Origin: Actinomycetota bacterium
GTDB lineage: Bacteria; Actinomycetota; Acidimicrobiia; Acidimicrobiales; JAJPHE01
Direction: 5' to 3'
NCBI GenBank assembly: GCA_021325435.1
Contig: JAJPHE010000112.1
Span: 1 to 64,000 of the forward strand
Length of the DNA: 64,000 bases
Part shown: one piece after another, positions 50,126 through 64,000 of the stretch
How positions within the stretch are numbered: position 1 is the stretch's first letter
Layout of the letters: every line of letters starts with the position of its first letter
Program-made: the position numbers and the translations under genes
Notes under the pieces: generated by a model
What the model was told of the DNA's origin: nothing
The model's database searches: none
What the model saw: only the letters and a program-made list of their open reading frames with translations

Positions 50126-52141
50126 TCAGGGCTTGGTGTAGAGGTCCACCGACGAGCCCCGGGGGACGGGGGTCCCCTGCGGGGGGTCGACGTAGAACAC
50201 CTTGGCGTTCGGGGGGCCGAACACGTTGGCCACCTGCAGGCCGTCGGCGGCCAGGATGGCGGTGGCCTGGTCGACCGACTTGCCGATGATGGCGGCCGGC
50301 ACCGGCACCAGGTCGGGGCCCTTCGAGACCTCCACCGTCACGGCTGACCCGTAAGGGGCGCTCTGGCCCGGCCCGGGGTCGGTGGTGACCACCTGGTCGG
50401 GGGCGACGGTGCTGCTGAACACGTCCTGACGCTGGGGGACGAGACCGAGGGACTGCAACTGCGCCGCCGCTGCCGCGTAGCTGTCGCCGGTGAGATCGGG
50501 GACCGTGCGCGGGGCGTGACCCTCGGACACGGTCAGGGTGACCAGGGTGCCCTTGGGCTGGGTTCCCTGCGGGTTCCAGTCGATGACGTGGCCGGCGGGC
50601 ACCGACTCGTCGTACTGGGAAAGCACCTGATAGTCGAACCCGGCGCGTTGGAGCGCCGCCTCGGCGGCCGACTGGGACATACCCCGGAGGTTGGGCACGG
50701 CCCGCGGGGCCGGACCCCGCGACAACACGAGGGTGACCGTGCTGCCCTCCTTCAAACTGGTGCCCGGCCGGGGCTGCTGGCTCATCACCTCGCCCGCCGG
50801 CACACCGTCGCTGTATTGGGCCGGCCCGACTCGGACCTTGAAGTGGTCGGCGGTCAGGAGCGAACGGGCTCGAGCCAGGGTGGCGTCCTGCAGGTCGACC
50901 AGGCGATGGCTGGGGGTGGTGACCTTGAGAACGCCGAGGAGGAGCCAGGCGGCCACGGCAAGAGCGGCCAGGAGCCCCACGACGAGTAGGGCCAGTCGAG
51001 GGACGCGCCGCCGCCGGGGCGACGACTCGGGAGCTGACCCGCCGGGCGGAACCTCGGGGGCGACCAGCTCCGCCGCCGCCCCTCCATCTGGGCGGGCGGC
51101 GATCGCCGTAGTGGGGGCCTCGGCCACCGGAATCGCCGCCGTCGGAGGCGGCGAAGCACCGACGTCCGGCTCGGGCACGAAGATCGGCGGAAGCGGCGGG
51201 GCGCTGACGCCGAGCTCGGTCGTGTCGTCCCCGGGCCCGCCGATGATCGTGACCTCGTCGGCGGCCCGCGCCGCCGAGCCGGGCGGTGCCAGCGGTATGG
51301 GCCTCGGTTGAGGGAACCGGGCCACCACCGCCTCCAGCGACCGGGCCAGCCATTCGGCGTCGGGGCGCCGGTTGGGGTCGGGCTCGCTGGCTGCCTCGAT
51401 GGCGGGCCCGAGGGGCCCCAGCTCAGGGCCGGCCTCGACCCGGCGACCGAGCCGGGCCATGAGGGTGGACACGGTGGTCTCACCGGCGAAGGGCGGCCGG
51501 CCGGTGACCGCTTCGAACAGCGACAGGGCGAGGGAGTAGACGTCGGTCCGCCCGTCGGTGGGGTTGCCCTGGGCCTGCTCAGGGGAGGCGTAGCGGGCCG
51601 TGCCGAGCAGCACCCCCGCCGGCTCGGTCCAGGTGGCCTCGGCGAGGGCCCGGGCCACCCCGAAGTCGGCGACGGCCAGCCGGCCGTCCTCGTCGAAGAG
51701 CAGGTTGGCCGGCTTTATGTCGCGGTGGGCCAACCCCCGGGCGTGGGCGTGGGCGAGGGCGCGAGCGGCCTGGGAACCGGCCGACGCCGCCTGGGCCGGG
51801 CTGAGCCGCCGCCCGGCGTCCAGGATGTCGCGCAGGCTGCCCCCGCCCATGTGCTCCAGGACGAGATAGACGAGCCCGTCGTCCTCGCCCCAGTCGAACA
51901 CGGCGACGATGTGGGGGTGGCGCAGGCCGGCGGCGGCCCGGGCCTCGGCCCGGAAGCGACGCAGGAAGCCCTCGTCGGCGGCCAGGCCGGCGTGGAGGAC
52001 CTTGACGGCGACCGGGCGCCCGAGGGCCCCGTCCTCGGCCAGGTAGACCACCGCCGAGGCGCCCGCCCCCAGCACCGACAAGAGCCGGTAGCGGCCGCCC
52101 AGAGCCCGCCCGACCAGGTCATCGACGCGCTGCGGGGCCAC
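50126..52141 (-). CDS. PknB-like Ser/Thr kinase with four C-terminal PASTA domains
   Basis: YRLLSVLGAGASAVVYLAED, HRDIKPANLLFDEDGRLAVADFG, TM ALLVVGLLAALAVAAWLLLG, PASTA repeats. Confidence 0.93.
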   Translation of the reverse strand: MAPQRVDDLVGRALGGRYRLLSVLGAGASAVVYLAEDGALGRPVAVKVLHAGLAADEGFLRRFRAEARAAAGLRHPHIVAVFDWGEDDGLVYLVLEHMGGGSLRDILDAGRRLSPAQAASAGSQAARALAHAHARGLAHRDIKPANLLFDEDGRLAVADFGVARALAEATWTEPAGVLLGTARYASPEQAQGNPTDGRTDVYSLALSLFEAVTGRPPFAGETTVSTLMARLGRRVEAGPELGPLGPAIEAASEPDPNRRPDAEWLARSLEAVVARFPQPRPIPLAPPGSAARAADEVTIIGGPGDDTTELGVSAPPLPPIFVPEPDVGASPPPTAAIPVAEAPTTAIAARPDGGAAAELVAPEVPPGGSAPESSPRRRRVPRLALLVVGLLAALAVAAWLLLGVLKVTTPSHRLVDLQDATLARARSLLTADHFKVRVGPAQYSDGVPAGEVMSQQPRPGTSLKEGSTVTLVLSRGPAPRAVPNLRGMSQSAAEAALQRAGFDYQVLSQYDESVPAGHVIDWNPQGTQPKGTLVTLTVSEGHAPRTVPDLTGDSYAAAAAQLQSLGLVPQRQDVFSSTVAPDQVVTTDPGPGQSAPYGSAVTVEVSKGPDLVPVPAAIIGKSVDQATAILAADGLQVANVFGPPNAKVFYVDPPQGTPVPRGSSVDLYTKP

Positions 52142-52183
52142 GCATCGAGGCTACCGTCGAACCCCGGCCAGGCCGGGGACGCC

Positions 52184-55200
<3,017 letters not shown>

Positions 55201-55204
55201 CGGC

Positions 55205-56236
55205 TCAGCCGGCCACCGCCGAGCCGAGCACGGCGTCGTCGCGGTATACGGCGACGGTCTGGCCGGGGGCCACCCGCCGGATGGGGCCGGTCAGATCGAC
55301 CCGGCCCGCCCCGATGGTGCCTTCAACCGTGGCCCCGTGAGCCGAGGTCTGCACGCTCACCGGCGCGCCGGCGTCGAGCGGGCCGTCGACCCAGGTGAAG
55401 GGCCCCACCGGAACGGAGGTCACCATCAGCTCGGCGAGGTCCCCGACGGTGACGGTGGCGGACGCCACGTCTACGGCGACCGCGTAGCGCCGGCCGCCGT
55501 CGCCGGCCGAGCCCATGCCCCGGCGCTGGCCGACGGTCACCAGCTCCACGGCGTCGACTGTGCCGACCTCCTCGCCCGACCGGGCGTCGACCAGGCGGCC
55601 GGGCTTCAGCGGGGCCCGGGCGCCGATGAAGCCGGCCCGCCGGTCGGCGCGGCCGATGAAGCAGACGTCCTGGCTGTCGGGCTTCACCGCGGTGGCCAGG
55701 CCGAGCTCGGCGGCCCGCCTGCGGACCTCAGCCTTGGTCATCTCCCCCACCGGCAGCAGGACGTGGGCCAGCTGGGCCTGGCCGAGCATGGACAGGACGT
55801 AGGACTGGTCCTTGTCGGCGTCGCGACCCCGCAGCAGGGCCCAGCGCCCGTGGCGCTGCTCCACCCGGGCGTGGTGGCCGGTCGCCACCGCGTCGAACCC
55901 GAGCTGGCGGGCCCGGTGGAGGAGGCGGTCGAACTTCAGGTGGCGGTTGCACTCGACGCACGGGTTGGGTGTGCGCCCGGCGAGGTGCTCGTCCACGTAG
56001 GGCGACACGACCCTGGCTTCGAAGTCGTCGGTGAAGTTGAAGACGTGGTGCTCGACGCCGAGCTGACCGGCGACCCGGCGGGCGTCCTCCACGTCGGCCA
56101 CCGAGCAGCACCCGGTGTCGCTGTGGCCCCCCCACAGCTTCATGGTCGCCCCCACCACCTGGTGGCCGGCACCGATCAGCTCGGCGGCGGCGACCGAGGA
56201 GTCGACACCACCCGACATGGCGACGAGCACCTTCAT
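55205..56236 (-). CDS. mnmA: tRNA-specific 2-thiouridylase
   Basis: VLVAMSGGVDSSVAAAELIGAGHQVVGATMKLW, NPCVECNRHLKFDRLL, KPDSQDVCFIG. Confidence 0.96.
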   Translation of the reverse strand: MKVLVAMSGGVDSSVAAAELIGAGHQVVGATMKLWGGHSDTGCCSVADVEDARRVAGQLGVEHHVFNFTDDFEARVVSPYVDEHLAGRTPNPCVECNRHLKFDRLLHRARQLGFDAVATGHHARVEQRHGRWALLRGRDADKDQSYVLSMLGQAQLAHVLLPVGEMTKAEVRRRAAELGLATAVKPDSQDVCFIGRADRRAGFIGARAPLKPGRLVDARSGEEVGTVDAVELVTVGQRRGMGSAGDGGRRYAVAVDVASATVTVGDLAELMVTSVPVGPFTWVDGPLDAGAPVSVQTSAHGATVEGTIGAGRVDLTGPIRRVAPGQTVAVYRDDAVLGSAVAG

Positions 56237-57363
56237 GGCGCGACCGTCGCCGTCTGGCGCAGCCGGGCCACGACCTTGGGCACCTCGGCCAGGGCCAGGT
56301 CCACCTCGGCCCCGGTGCTGCACCAGCCGAGGGACAGACGCAGGGCCGAGCGGGCCTCCTCCGGGGGGATGCCCATGGCCAACAGCACGTGGCTGGGCTC
56401 GAGCGCACCGCTGGCGCACGCCGACCCGGCGGAAGCGGCCACTCCGGCCTCGTCGAGGAGGAAGAGGAGCGCCTCGCTCTCCACCCCGGGTATGCGCAGA
56501 TGGCAGCTGCCGGCCACCTTGTCGGCCCGAGCCCCCGTCTCCACGGCGCCGGGCACGCCGGCCACCAGCCCGTCGGCCAGCCGATCGCGCAGCCGGCCGA
56601 CCCGGGCCACCGTGTCGGACCGCTGGGCGACGGTGGCGGTCGCCGCCGCCGCCATGCCGACGATGCCCGCCACGTTGTGGGTGCCGCTGCGCCGACCCCG
56701 TTCCTGGCCACCCCCGTGGATGACCGGTGCCAGCCGGGCGCCGCCCCGCACGACCAGGGCGCCGACGCCCTGGGGGCCGCCGAACTTGTGGGCGCTCACC
56801 GTCACTAGGTCGGCTCCGGCGGCCAGGGCGGCGACGTCGAGCCACGGGAAGGCCTGCACGGCGTCGGTGTGGACGAGGGCGCCGGGGGCTCGTCGGCGGA
56901 CGACTTCGACGACCTGGTCGAGCGGCTGGATGACCCCGACCTCGTTGTTGGCCAGCATCACCGACACGACCGCCACGGTGCTGTCGAGGGTGCCGTCCAA
57001 CCGGTCGAGGTCGACGAGGCCTCCGGCATCCACGTCCACCAAGCGTCCGCCGGTCGACCGGCAGCACTCGAGCACGGCGTCGTGCTCGATGGTGGAACAG
57101 ACCATGGTGCCGCCCGCCGCCGCCCCCAGCAGGGCGAGGTTGTCCGCCTCGGTGCCGCCGGCGGTGAACACGATGTCGCCCGGATCGGCCCCGAGGGCCT
57201 GGGCCATCTGCTGGCGGGCCTCGTCCACGGCCTGGCGGGCCCGGCGGGCGAGCGAGTGGCTACCGGACGGGTTGCCGAAGCGCTCCCCCAGCCAGGGCAG
57301 CATCGCCTCGCGCGCCTCGGGGCGCAGCGGGGTGGTGGCAGCGTGGTCCAGGTATGCGGGCAT
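56233..57363 (-). CDS. cysteine desulfurase (NifS/IscS family)
   Basis: YLDHAATTPLRPEAREAMLPWL, SAHKFGGPQGVGALVVR, SGSACASGALEPSHVL. Confidence 0.95.
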   Translation of the reverse strand: MPAYLDHAATTPLRPEAREAMLPWLGERFGNPSGSHSLARRARQAVDEARQQMAQALGADPGDIVFTAGGTEADNLALLGAAAGGTMVCSTIEHDAVLECCRSTGGRLVDVDAGGLVDLDRLDGTLDSTVAVVSVMLANNEVGVIQPLDQVVEVVRRRAPGALVHTDAVQAFPWLDVAALAAGADLVTVSAHKFGGPQGVGALVVRGGARLAPVIHGGGQERGRRSGTHNVAGIVGMAAAATATVAQRSDTVARVGRLRDRLADGLVAGVPGAVETGARADKVAGSCHLRIPGVESEALLFLLDEAGVAASAGSACASGALEPSHVLLAMGIPPEEARSALRLSLGWCSTGAEVDLALAEVPKVVARLRQTATVAP

Positions 57364-57375
57364 CCACCCGCGAGC

Positions 57376-58428
57376 CTAACTAGGGGCTGGTTCAGCGATG
57401 ACCCGGGGCGTGGTCCGGGCGCACACCTCGCACGGACGCGGATCGACCCGGCCGGCCACGCCCGTGCGCAGCCGGAGGAAGGCGCTCCCCTTCCACGCCA
57501 GCGACGTCCAGACCAGCTCGCCGGCGGCACCGGGCGGAACGGGTCGGGCCGAGTCCTCCGGCAGCACCTCCACCAGCTCGGCCGCCGGCCAGGTGTGCAC
57601 CCCGGTGCCGCCCCGGCACTGGGCCCACAGGGCCCGGGCTCCGGGAGGCGCCCACGCCCCGAGCACCGCCCGGGCCCGGCCGGTGAGGAAGCCGGCCAAC
57701 GGGTCGTCGGGCTCCTCGGCGCCCGGCCGGCGCCCCACGGCGATCAGGGTGTGGGCCGAGCGCAGCCCGTCGCCGCCTTCCCCGGCAGTGGCGCACAGCC
57801 GGGCCAGCTCGGCCTCCCGGCCCACGACGACCTCCGGCGCCCACCGGGCCAGGGCGGCGTGGCTGGCCCGGGGGCCCAGATGAACGAGGGACACCCCGGC
57901 CCGCCGAGCCCCGAGATGCAGCTGCCAGAAGGGCAGCCCGGCCCCGGTCGGCAGGATGGAGACGATCGTGTCGTCGGCGGCGAGCCCGGCGGCCTCGAGC
58001 CAGCGTCGGCCGAGCTCCGCCATGCGGTCGAGGTCCTCCGACGTGCACGCCACGGGCAGGGGTCCGTCGACCAGCCACAACAGCGGCTTGTACACCGGGT
58101 CGAGGTGCTGGCGGCTCACCGGGCCGGGGCGGCCGGTCAACCGACCCACCGTCACCCGGGCGGCGAGTCCCCGTCCCCCGAAGCGGACGACCGAGTCCTC
58201 ATCGGGGGTGAGCACCACGGCGGCGGGGTCGGTGATCTCCTCGAGGGAGACGGGTGGCACCGTGGCCAGGTCGGCCCGACCCCGAAGGCGCGGCGGGCCG
58301 CCGACGGCACGGTCGAGATGACGCCGGTAGAAGGGTGAGTAGGCGTAGAGCTCGAAGCGCAGGTACTGGCGAAGAGCCCGGTCCTGCTCGGCGGCGACGC
58401 GCGCCGGGCGCTCCCGGTCCCCGAACAC
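57376..58428 (-). CDS. divergent phenylacetate-CoA-ligase/adenylate-forming-like protein
   Basis: RFELYAYSPFYRRHLD N-terminus and DDTIVSILPTGAGLPFWQLHLGARRAGVSLVHLG resemble PaaK-like proteins; canonical SSG-TTG P-loop not visible. Confidence 0.5.
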   Translation of the reverse strand: MFGDRERPARVAAEQDRALRQYLRFELYAYSPFYRRHLDRAVGGPPRLRGRADLATVPPVSLEEITDPAAVVLTPDEDSVVRFGGRGLAARVTVGRLTGRPGPVSRQHLDPVYKPLLWLVDGPLPVACTSEDLDRMAELGRRWLEAAGLAADDTIVSILPTGAGLPFWQLHLGARRAGVSLVHLGPRASHAALARWAPEVVVGREAELARLCATAGEGGDGLRSAHTLIAVGRRPGAEEPDDPLAGFLTGRARAVLGAWAPPGARALWAQCRGGTGVHTWPAAELVEVLPEDSARPVPPGAAGELVWTSLAWKGSAFLRLRTGVAGRVDPRPCEVCARTTPRVIAEPAPS

Positions 58429-58563
58429 GGGGCAGGACCCTAGTGGGGCCAGCCGGCCGGTTACGGCACCCGTTGTGTTGGAATTGGCCAGGGCGAGTCA
58501 TGTCACGGGCCGCGTCCGGGGTACCCTGGTCTTGCACGCAGAGTGACCCGAACGGGTGATGAG

Positions 58564-59547
58564 ATGAGCCAGCTGAGACTCGACCCGCTGACCGGCCGAT
58601 GGGTGGTCGTCAGCGTGGACCGCGCCCAGCGACCGGCTGCGTTCACCGCTCGGGCCCTACCGGTCGAGGCCGAGCCCAAGCGGCCCTGCCCGTTTTGCCC
58701 GGGCAACGAGGAGGCCACCCCGCCCGCCCTCGAGACCTACGGGCCGACCGGCCAGTGGCGGGTGCGTGTCGTGCCCAACCTGTATCCGGCCTTCGAGGGC
58801 GACGAGCCGATGGTGGTCACCCACCTGGGGCCGGCGTTCACCGAGGCCCCGGCCAGCGGCATCCACGAGGTGTTGGTGCTCTCACCGGAGCACGAGGTGG
58901 GGTGGGGTCGGATCGACGACGACCAGGCTGCCCTGGTTATGGCGGGCATCCGCGACCGGATGGACACCCATTCGCGGGCCCGCACGCTGCGCTACAGCCA
59001 GGCCATCGTCAACTCAGGCCGCGAGGCGGGCGCCTCCATCGAGCACCCCCACGGCCAGCTGATGGGCATGCCGTTCGTCCCCCGCGAGCTGGTCGACGAG
59101 CAGGCGGGCTTCGCCCGCTTCAGCGGCAGCTGCCTGCTGTGCACGACCGTGGACGCCGAGGAGGACGCCGGCCTGCGGTTGGTGTACTCCGACGCCCACG
59201 TCGTGGTGGTGTGCCCGTTCTGGAGCGGGTCGCCGTTCGAGATGCTGGTCCTGCCCCGGGCCCACGACACCCACCTGTACCGGGCGACCGACGAGGTGCT
59301 CGCCGCCGTGGGGCGGTCCATCCGCATCGCTCTCGAGCGCCTCACCGCCCGACTGGGCGACGTCGCCTACAACCTGGTCTTCCACTCGGCCCCCTACCGG
59401 GTGGCTGGGAACTACCACTGGCACGCCCACCTGCTCCCCAAGCTGGTCACCCAGGCGGGCTTCGAGCTCGGCACGGGCGTGCCCATCAACGTGGTCGCCC
59501 CCGAGCTCGCCGCCGCCGAGCTGCGCTCCATGGTGAGCGCCGCCTGA
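58564..59547 (+). CDS. galT: galactose-1-phosphate uridylyltransferase
   Basis: RLDPLTGRWVVVS, CPFCPGNE, ASIEHPHGQLMGMPFVP, NYHWHAHLLPKL. Confidence 0.92.
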   Translation: MSQLRLDPLTGRWVVVSVDRAQRPAAFTARALPVEAEPKRPCPFCPGNEEATPPALETYGPTGQWRVRVVPNLYPAFEGDEPMVVTHLGPAFTEAPASGIHEVLVLSPEHEVGWGRIDDDQAALVMAGIRDRMDTHSRARTLRYSQAIVNSGREAGASIEHPHGQLMGMPFVPRELVDEQAGFARFSGSCLLCTTVDAEEDAGLRLVYSDAHVVVVCPFWSGSPFEMLVLPRAHDTHLYRATDEVLAAVGRSIRIALERLTARLGDVAYNLVFHSAPYRVAGNYHWHAHLLPKLVTQAGFELGTGVPINVVAPELAAAELRSMVSAA

Positions 59548-59592
59548 CGGCGGCCCTTTCCGACTGACGGCTGCCGGGGCCCCGGCCGGCGC

Positions 59593-61767
<2,175 letters not shown>

Positions 61768-61834
61768 CTCCCACTAGTACCCGTCCGGCCTTCCTCTAAC
61801 TACCTTTCTGCGGGCTGGTCCGGCCCAGAGCACC

Positions 61835-63136
61835 TCAGCCCCCGGTGAGCAGGCGGTCGATGGCCGCCAACGGGATCCTCGTCCACTCCGGCCGGTGGGC
61901 CCGCTCGTAGCCGAGCTCGTAGAGGGCCTTGTCCAGCTCGAAGAAGGCCAGTACGGCGTCGAAGGCCTCGCCTTGGGGGACAAGGTCCTCCACCCCGGGC
62001 GTGGCCAGGTAGCCGTCGAGGAACAAGCCCCGGTTGTGCCGCTCCCACGAGCGGCCCCGTTCCGCCAGCTCCGGTGTGGCCTCACCCCGGTCCGCCAGGG
62101 CGACGGCGGCGGCGTAGCCGAACGAGCGCAGCATGCCGGCGACGTCCTTGAGCGCCGGCCACGGCCGGCGGCGGGTCTCGAGGGGTCGGGCCGGCTCCCC
62201 TTCGAAGTCGAGCACGAACCAGCCGGTCTCGGTGCGCATGACCTGGCCAAGGTGGTAGTCGCCGTGGACCCGGATCGAGGGCCCGGGCGAGTCAAGCCCG
62301 GTGACTCGACCGGCGAGGGCGCGGGCCCGGGCCAGGTCGCCGGCCTCGAGGCCGGCCAGGCGGGGCTCGATCTCGGCCAGCCATTCCCCGGTGTCGGCGG
62401 GGCTGGTGCCGAACGCCTCGGCCAGGGCGAGGTGCAGCTTGGCCGTCATCTCTCCGAGTCGGCGCGACTCGGCGCCGAAGTCGCCGCCGGCGGCGGCGGG
62501 ATCGTCGTCGTCGCAGGCGTACAGGTCGCGAAGCGAGGTGAGGGCGAGGGCCCAGCCCTCGGTGCCCCCGGCGAGGAACTCCTGGGCGACCGCCAGGTCG
62601 TACTCGTCGCGGTGCCACACGCCAAGGGGCGAGGCCAGGTGGTTGAAGCCGACCCGGTCCAGGCCGGTCGCCACCTCGACGTCGGGGTTCACCCCCCGCT
62701 GGAGGCGCCGGTAGAACTTCACGATTACCCGCTCGTCGAACACGATCGAGCTGTTGGACTGCTCGGCGCCCACCGAGCGGACGTGGGCGTCCTCGGGCAG
62801 GCCGCCTTCGACTACCCGAGAGGCCAACAGCCGCGACAGCTCCGGGTCGATGAGGGCGTCGTAGGCGACCAGAGGACCGTCGGGGCCGCTGACCGTGCCG
62901 AGGATGTCGCGCTCGCCGGCCGGCACCTGCTCGGCCTCGGGCCGCAACCCGACCAGCAGCTGATAGGTGGACCCGGCCGCGCCGACCAGCAGCCACAGCA
63001 GCGCCGGGGTGCTGTCCAGGATCGCCTCATGGTCGAGGATCTCCACAGGAGCGAGGTCCGTGTCGCCCCGCACCGCCCAGCGCTGGCGCGACAGGTACGG
63101 ACCGATCAGCTCGACGAGCTCGTCAGAGGGCTTCAT
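61835..63136 (-). CDS. maltokinase (Mak/Pep2 type)
   Basis: RQRWAVRGD, SNSSIVFDERVIVKFYRRLQRGVNPDVEV, RVHGDYHLGQVMRTETGWFVLDFEGEP. Confidence 0.93.
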   Translation of the reverse strand: MKPSDELVELIGPYLSRQRWAVRGDTDLAPVEILDHEAILDSTPALLWLLVGAAGSTYQLLVGLRPEAEQVPAGERDILGTVSGPDGPLVAYDALIDPELSRLLASRVVEGGLPEDAHVRSVGAEQSNSSIVFDERVIVKFYRRLQRGVNPDVEVATGLDRVGFNHLASPLGVWHRDEYDLAVAQEFLAGGTEGWALALTSLRDLYACDDDDPAAAGGDFGAESRRLGEMTAKLHLALAEAFGTSPADTGEWLAEIEPRLAGLEAGDLARARALAGRVTGLDSPGPSIRVHGDYHLGQVMRTETGWFVLDFEGEPARPLETRRRPWPALKDVAGMLRSFGYAAAVALADRGEATPELAERGRSWERHNRGLFLDGYLATPGVEDLVPQGEAFDAVLAFFELDKALYELGYERAHRPEWTRIPLAAIDRLLTGG

Positions 63137-64000
63137 CCCCGCTCCCCCTCGATCAGCTCGAACCAGTAGAAGGCGTAGGGCCCGAGGGTGATGAAGTACG
63201 GCAGAGCCCCGATCTTCGGGAAGGGCACCCGACCCAGCAGCTCCAGCGGGGTGCGCTCCTCCCACCGGCCCAGCTGCAGCTCGGCCGGCTGGGCGAAGCG
63301 CGACAGGTTGTTGACGCAGAGGACCACCTTCTCGTGCCCGTCCTCGCCCTCCTCGGTCCGCACGTAGGCCAGCACCGACGGGTTGTCGACGGCGAGCACC
63401 TCGAAGCGGCCCACACCGAAGACGGGGTGCTGCTTTCGCACCTCGAGCATGCGCTTCATCCAGTGCAGGTAGGAGCTGGGGTTGCGCATCTGTGACTCGA
63501 CGTTCACCGCCTGGTAGCCGTAGACGGGGTCCATCAGCGGCGGCAGGTAGAGCTGGGCGAAGTCGCCGCGGCTGAACCCGGCGTTGCGGTCCGGGGACCA
63601 CTGCATCGGCGTGCGCACCCCATCGCGGTCGCCCAAGTAGATGTTGTCCCCCATCATCAGCTCGTCGCCGTAGTAGAGGATGGGGCTGCCCGGCAGGGAG
63701 AACAGCATGGCGTGGAGCAGCTCGGCCACCCGTCGGTCGTTGTCCACCAGAGTCGCCAGTCGACGCCCGATGCCGATGTTGCGCCGCATCCGGGGATCCT
63801 TGGCGTACTCGGCGTACATGTAGTCGCGCTCTTCGTCGGTGACCATCTCGAGGGTCAGCTCGTCGTGGTTGCGCAGGAAGATCCCCCACTGGGCCCCGTC
63901 GGGGATGTCCGGGGTCTGGGCGAGGATCTCCGTCACCGGGAAGCGCTGCTCGCGTCGGACCGCCATGAACATGCGGGGCATGAGCGGGAAGTGGAAGCAC
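63133..64000 (-). CDS. treS: trehalose synthase (TreS), 5' end outside window
   Basis: FHFPLMPRMFMAVRRE, GIFLRNHDELTLEMVTDEERDYMY, GSPILYYGDELMMGDNIYLGDRDGVRTPMQWS; ORF open to window edge. Confidence 0.93.
   Translation of the reverse strand, partial: CFHFPLMPRMFMAVRREQRFPVTEILAQTPDIPDGAQWGIFLRNHDELTLEMVTDEERDYMYAEYAKDPRMRRNIGIGRRLATLVDNDRRVAELLHAMLFSLPGSPILYYGDELMMGDNIYLGDRDGVRTPMQWSPDRNAGFSRGDFAQLYLPPLMDPVYGYQAVNVESQMRNPSSYLHWMKRMLEVRKQHPVFGVGRFEVLAVDNPSVLAYVRTEEGEDGHEKVVLCVNNLSRFAQPAELQLGRWEERTPLELLGRVPFPKIGALPYFITLGPYAFYWFELIEGERG

Overview
High-GC actinobacterial chromosome segment (gene content resembles Acidimicrobiia-type actinobacteria; taxonomy is inferred). It is mostly core metabolism. 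There is an unusually dense branched-chain amino acid (BCAA) and serine region: leuB-ilvE-cimA, leuCD with a divergent IclR regulator, leuA, serA, aspC, serC, ilvB-ilvH-ilvC and ilvD. A complete mce/yrbE operon with a divergent MlaF/MceG-type ATPase lies inside it. Other content: gltX, tRNA-Gln, greA, gatCAB, a ligA/metE-like/mnmA/cysteine desulfurase block, a PASTA kinase, galT, and a treS-mak-glgB block running off the right edge. The most interesting signals are in the non-coding DNA. (1) Three parallel, apparently leaderless attenuators precede leuB, leuA and ilvB. Each has a promoter, then an 11-aa BCAA-rich leader peptide, a hairpin, and a terminator with a U-tract. (2) A GEMM/cyclic-di-GMP-I riboswitch lies upstream of a secreted CAP-domain protein carrying six 126-bp repeats. 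(3) The opposite strand of the same intergenic region holds an AT-rich, strongly structured candidate 5'UTR in front of an LPFTG (sortase-type) protein. The first 3.7 kb contains a frameshifted sulfatase and a decayed G1-peptidase-like gene. No rRNA, CRISPR array or convincing mobile element was found. All calls come from reading the sequence and the supplied ORF track; no searches were run.
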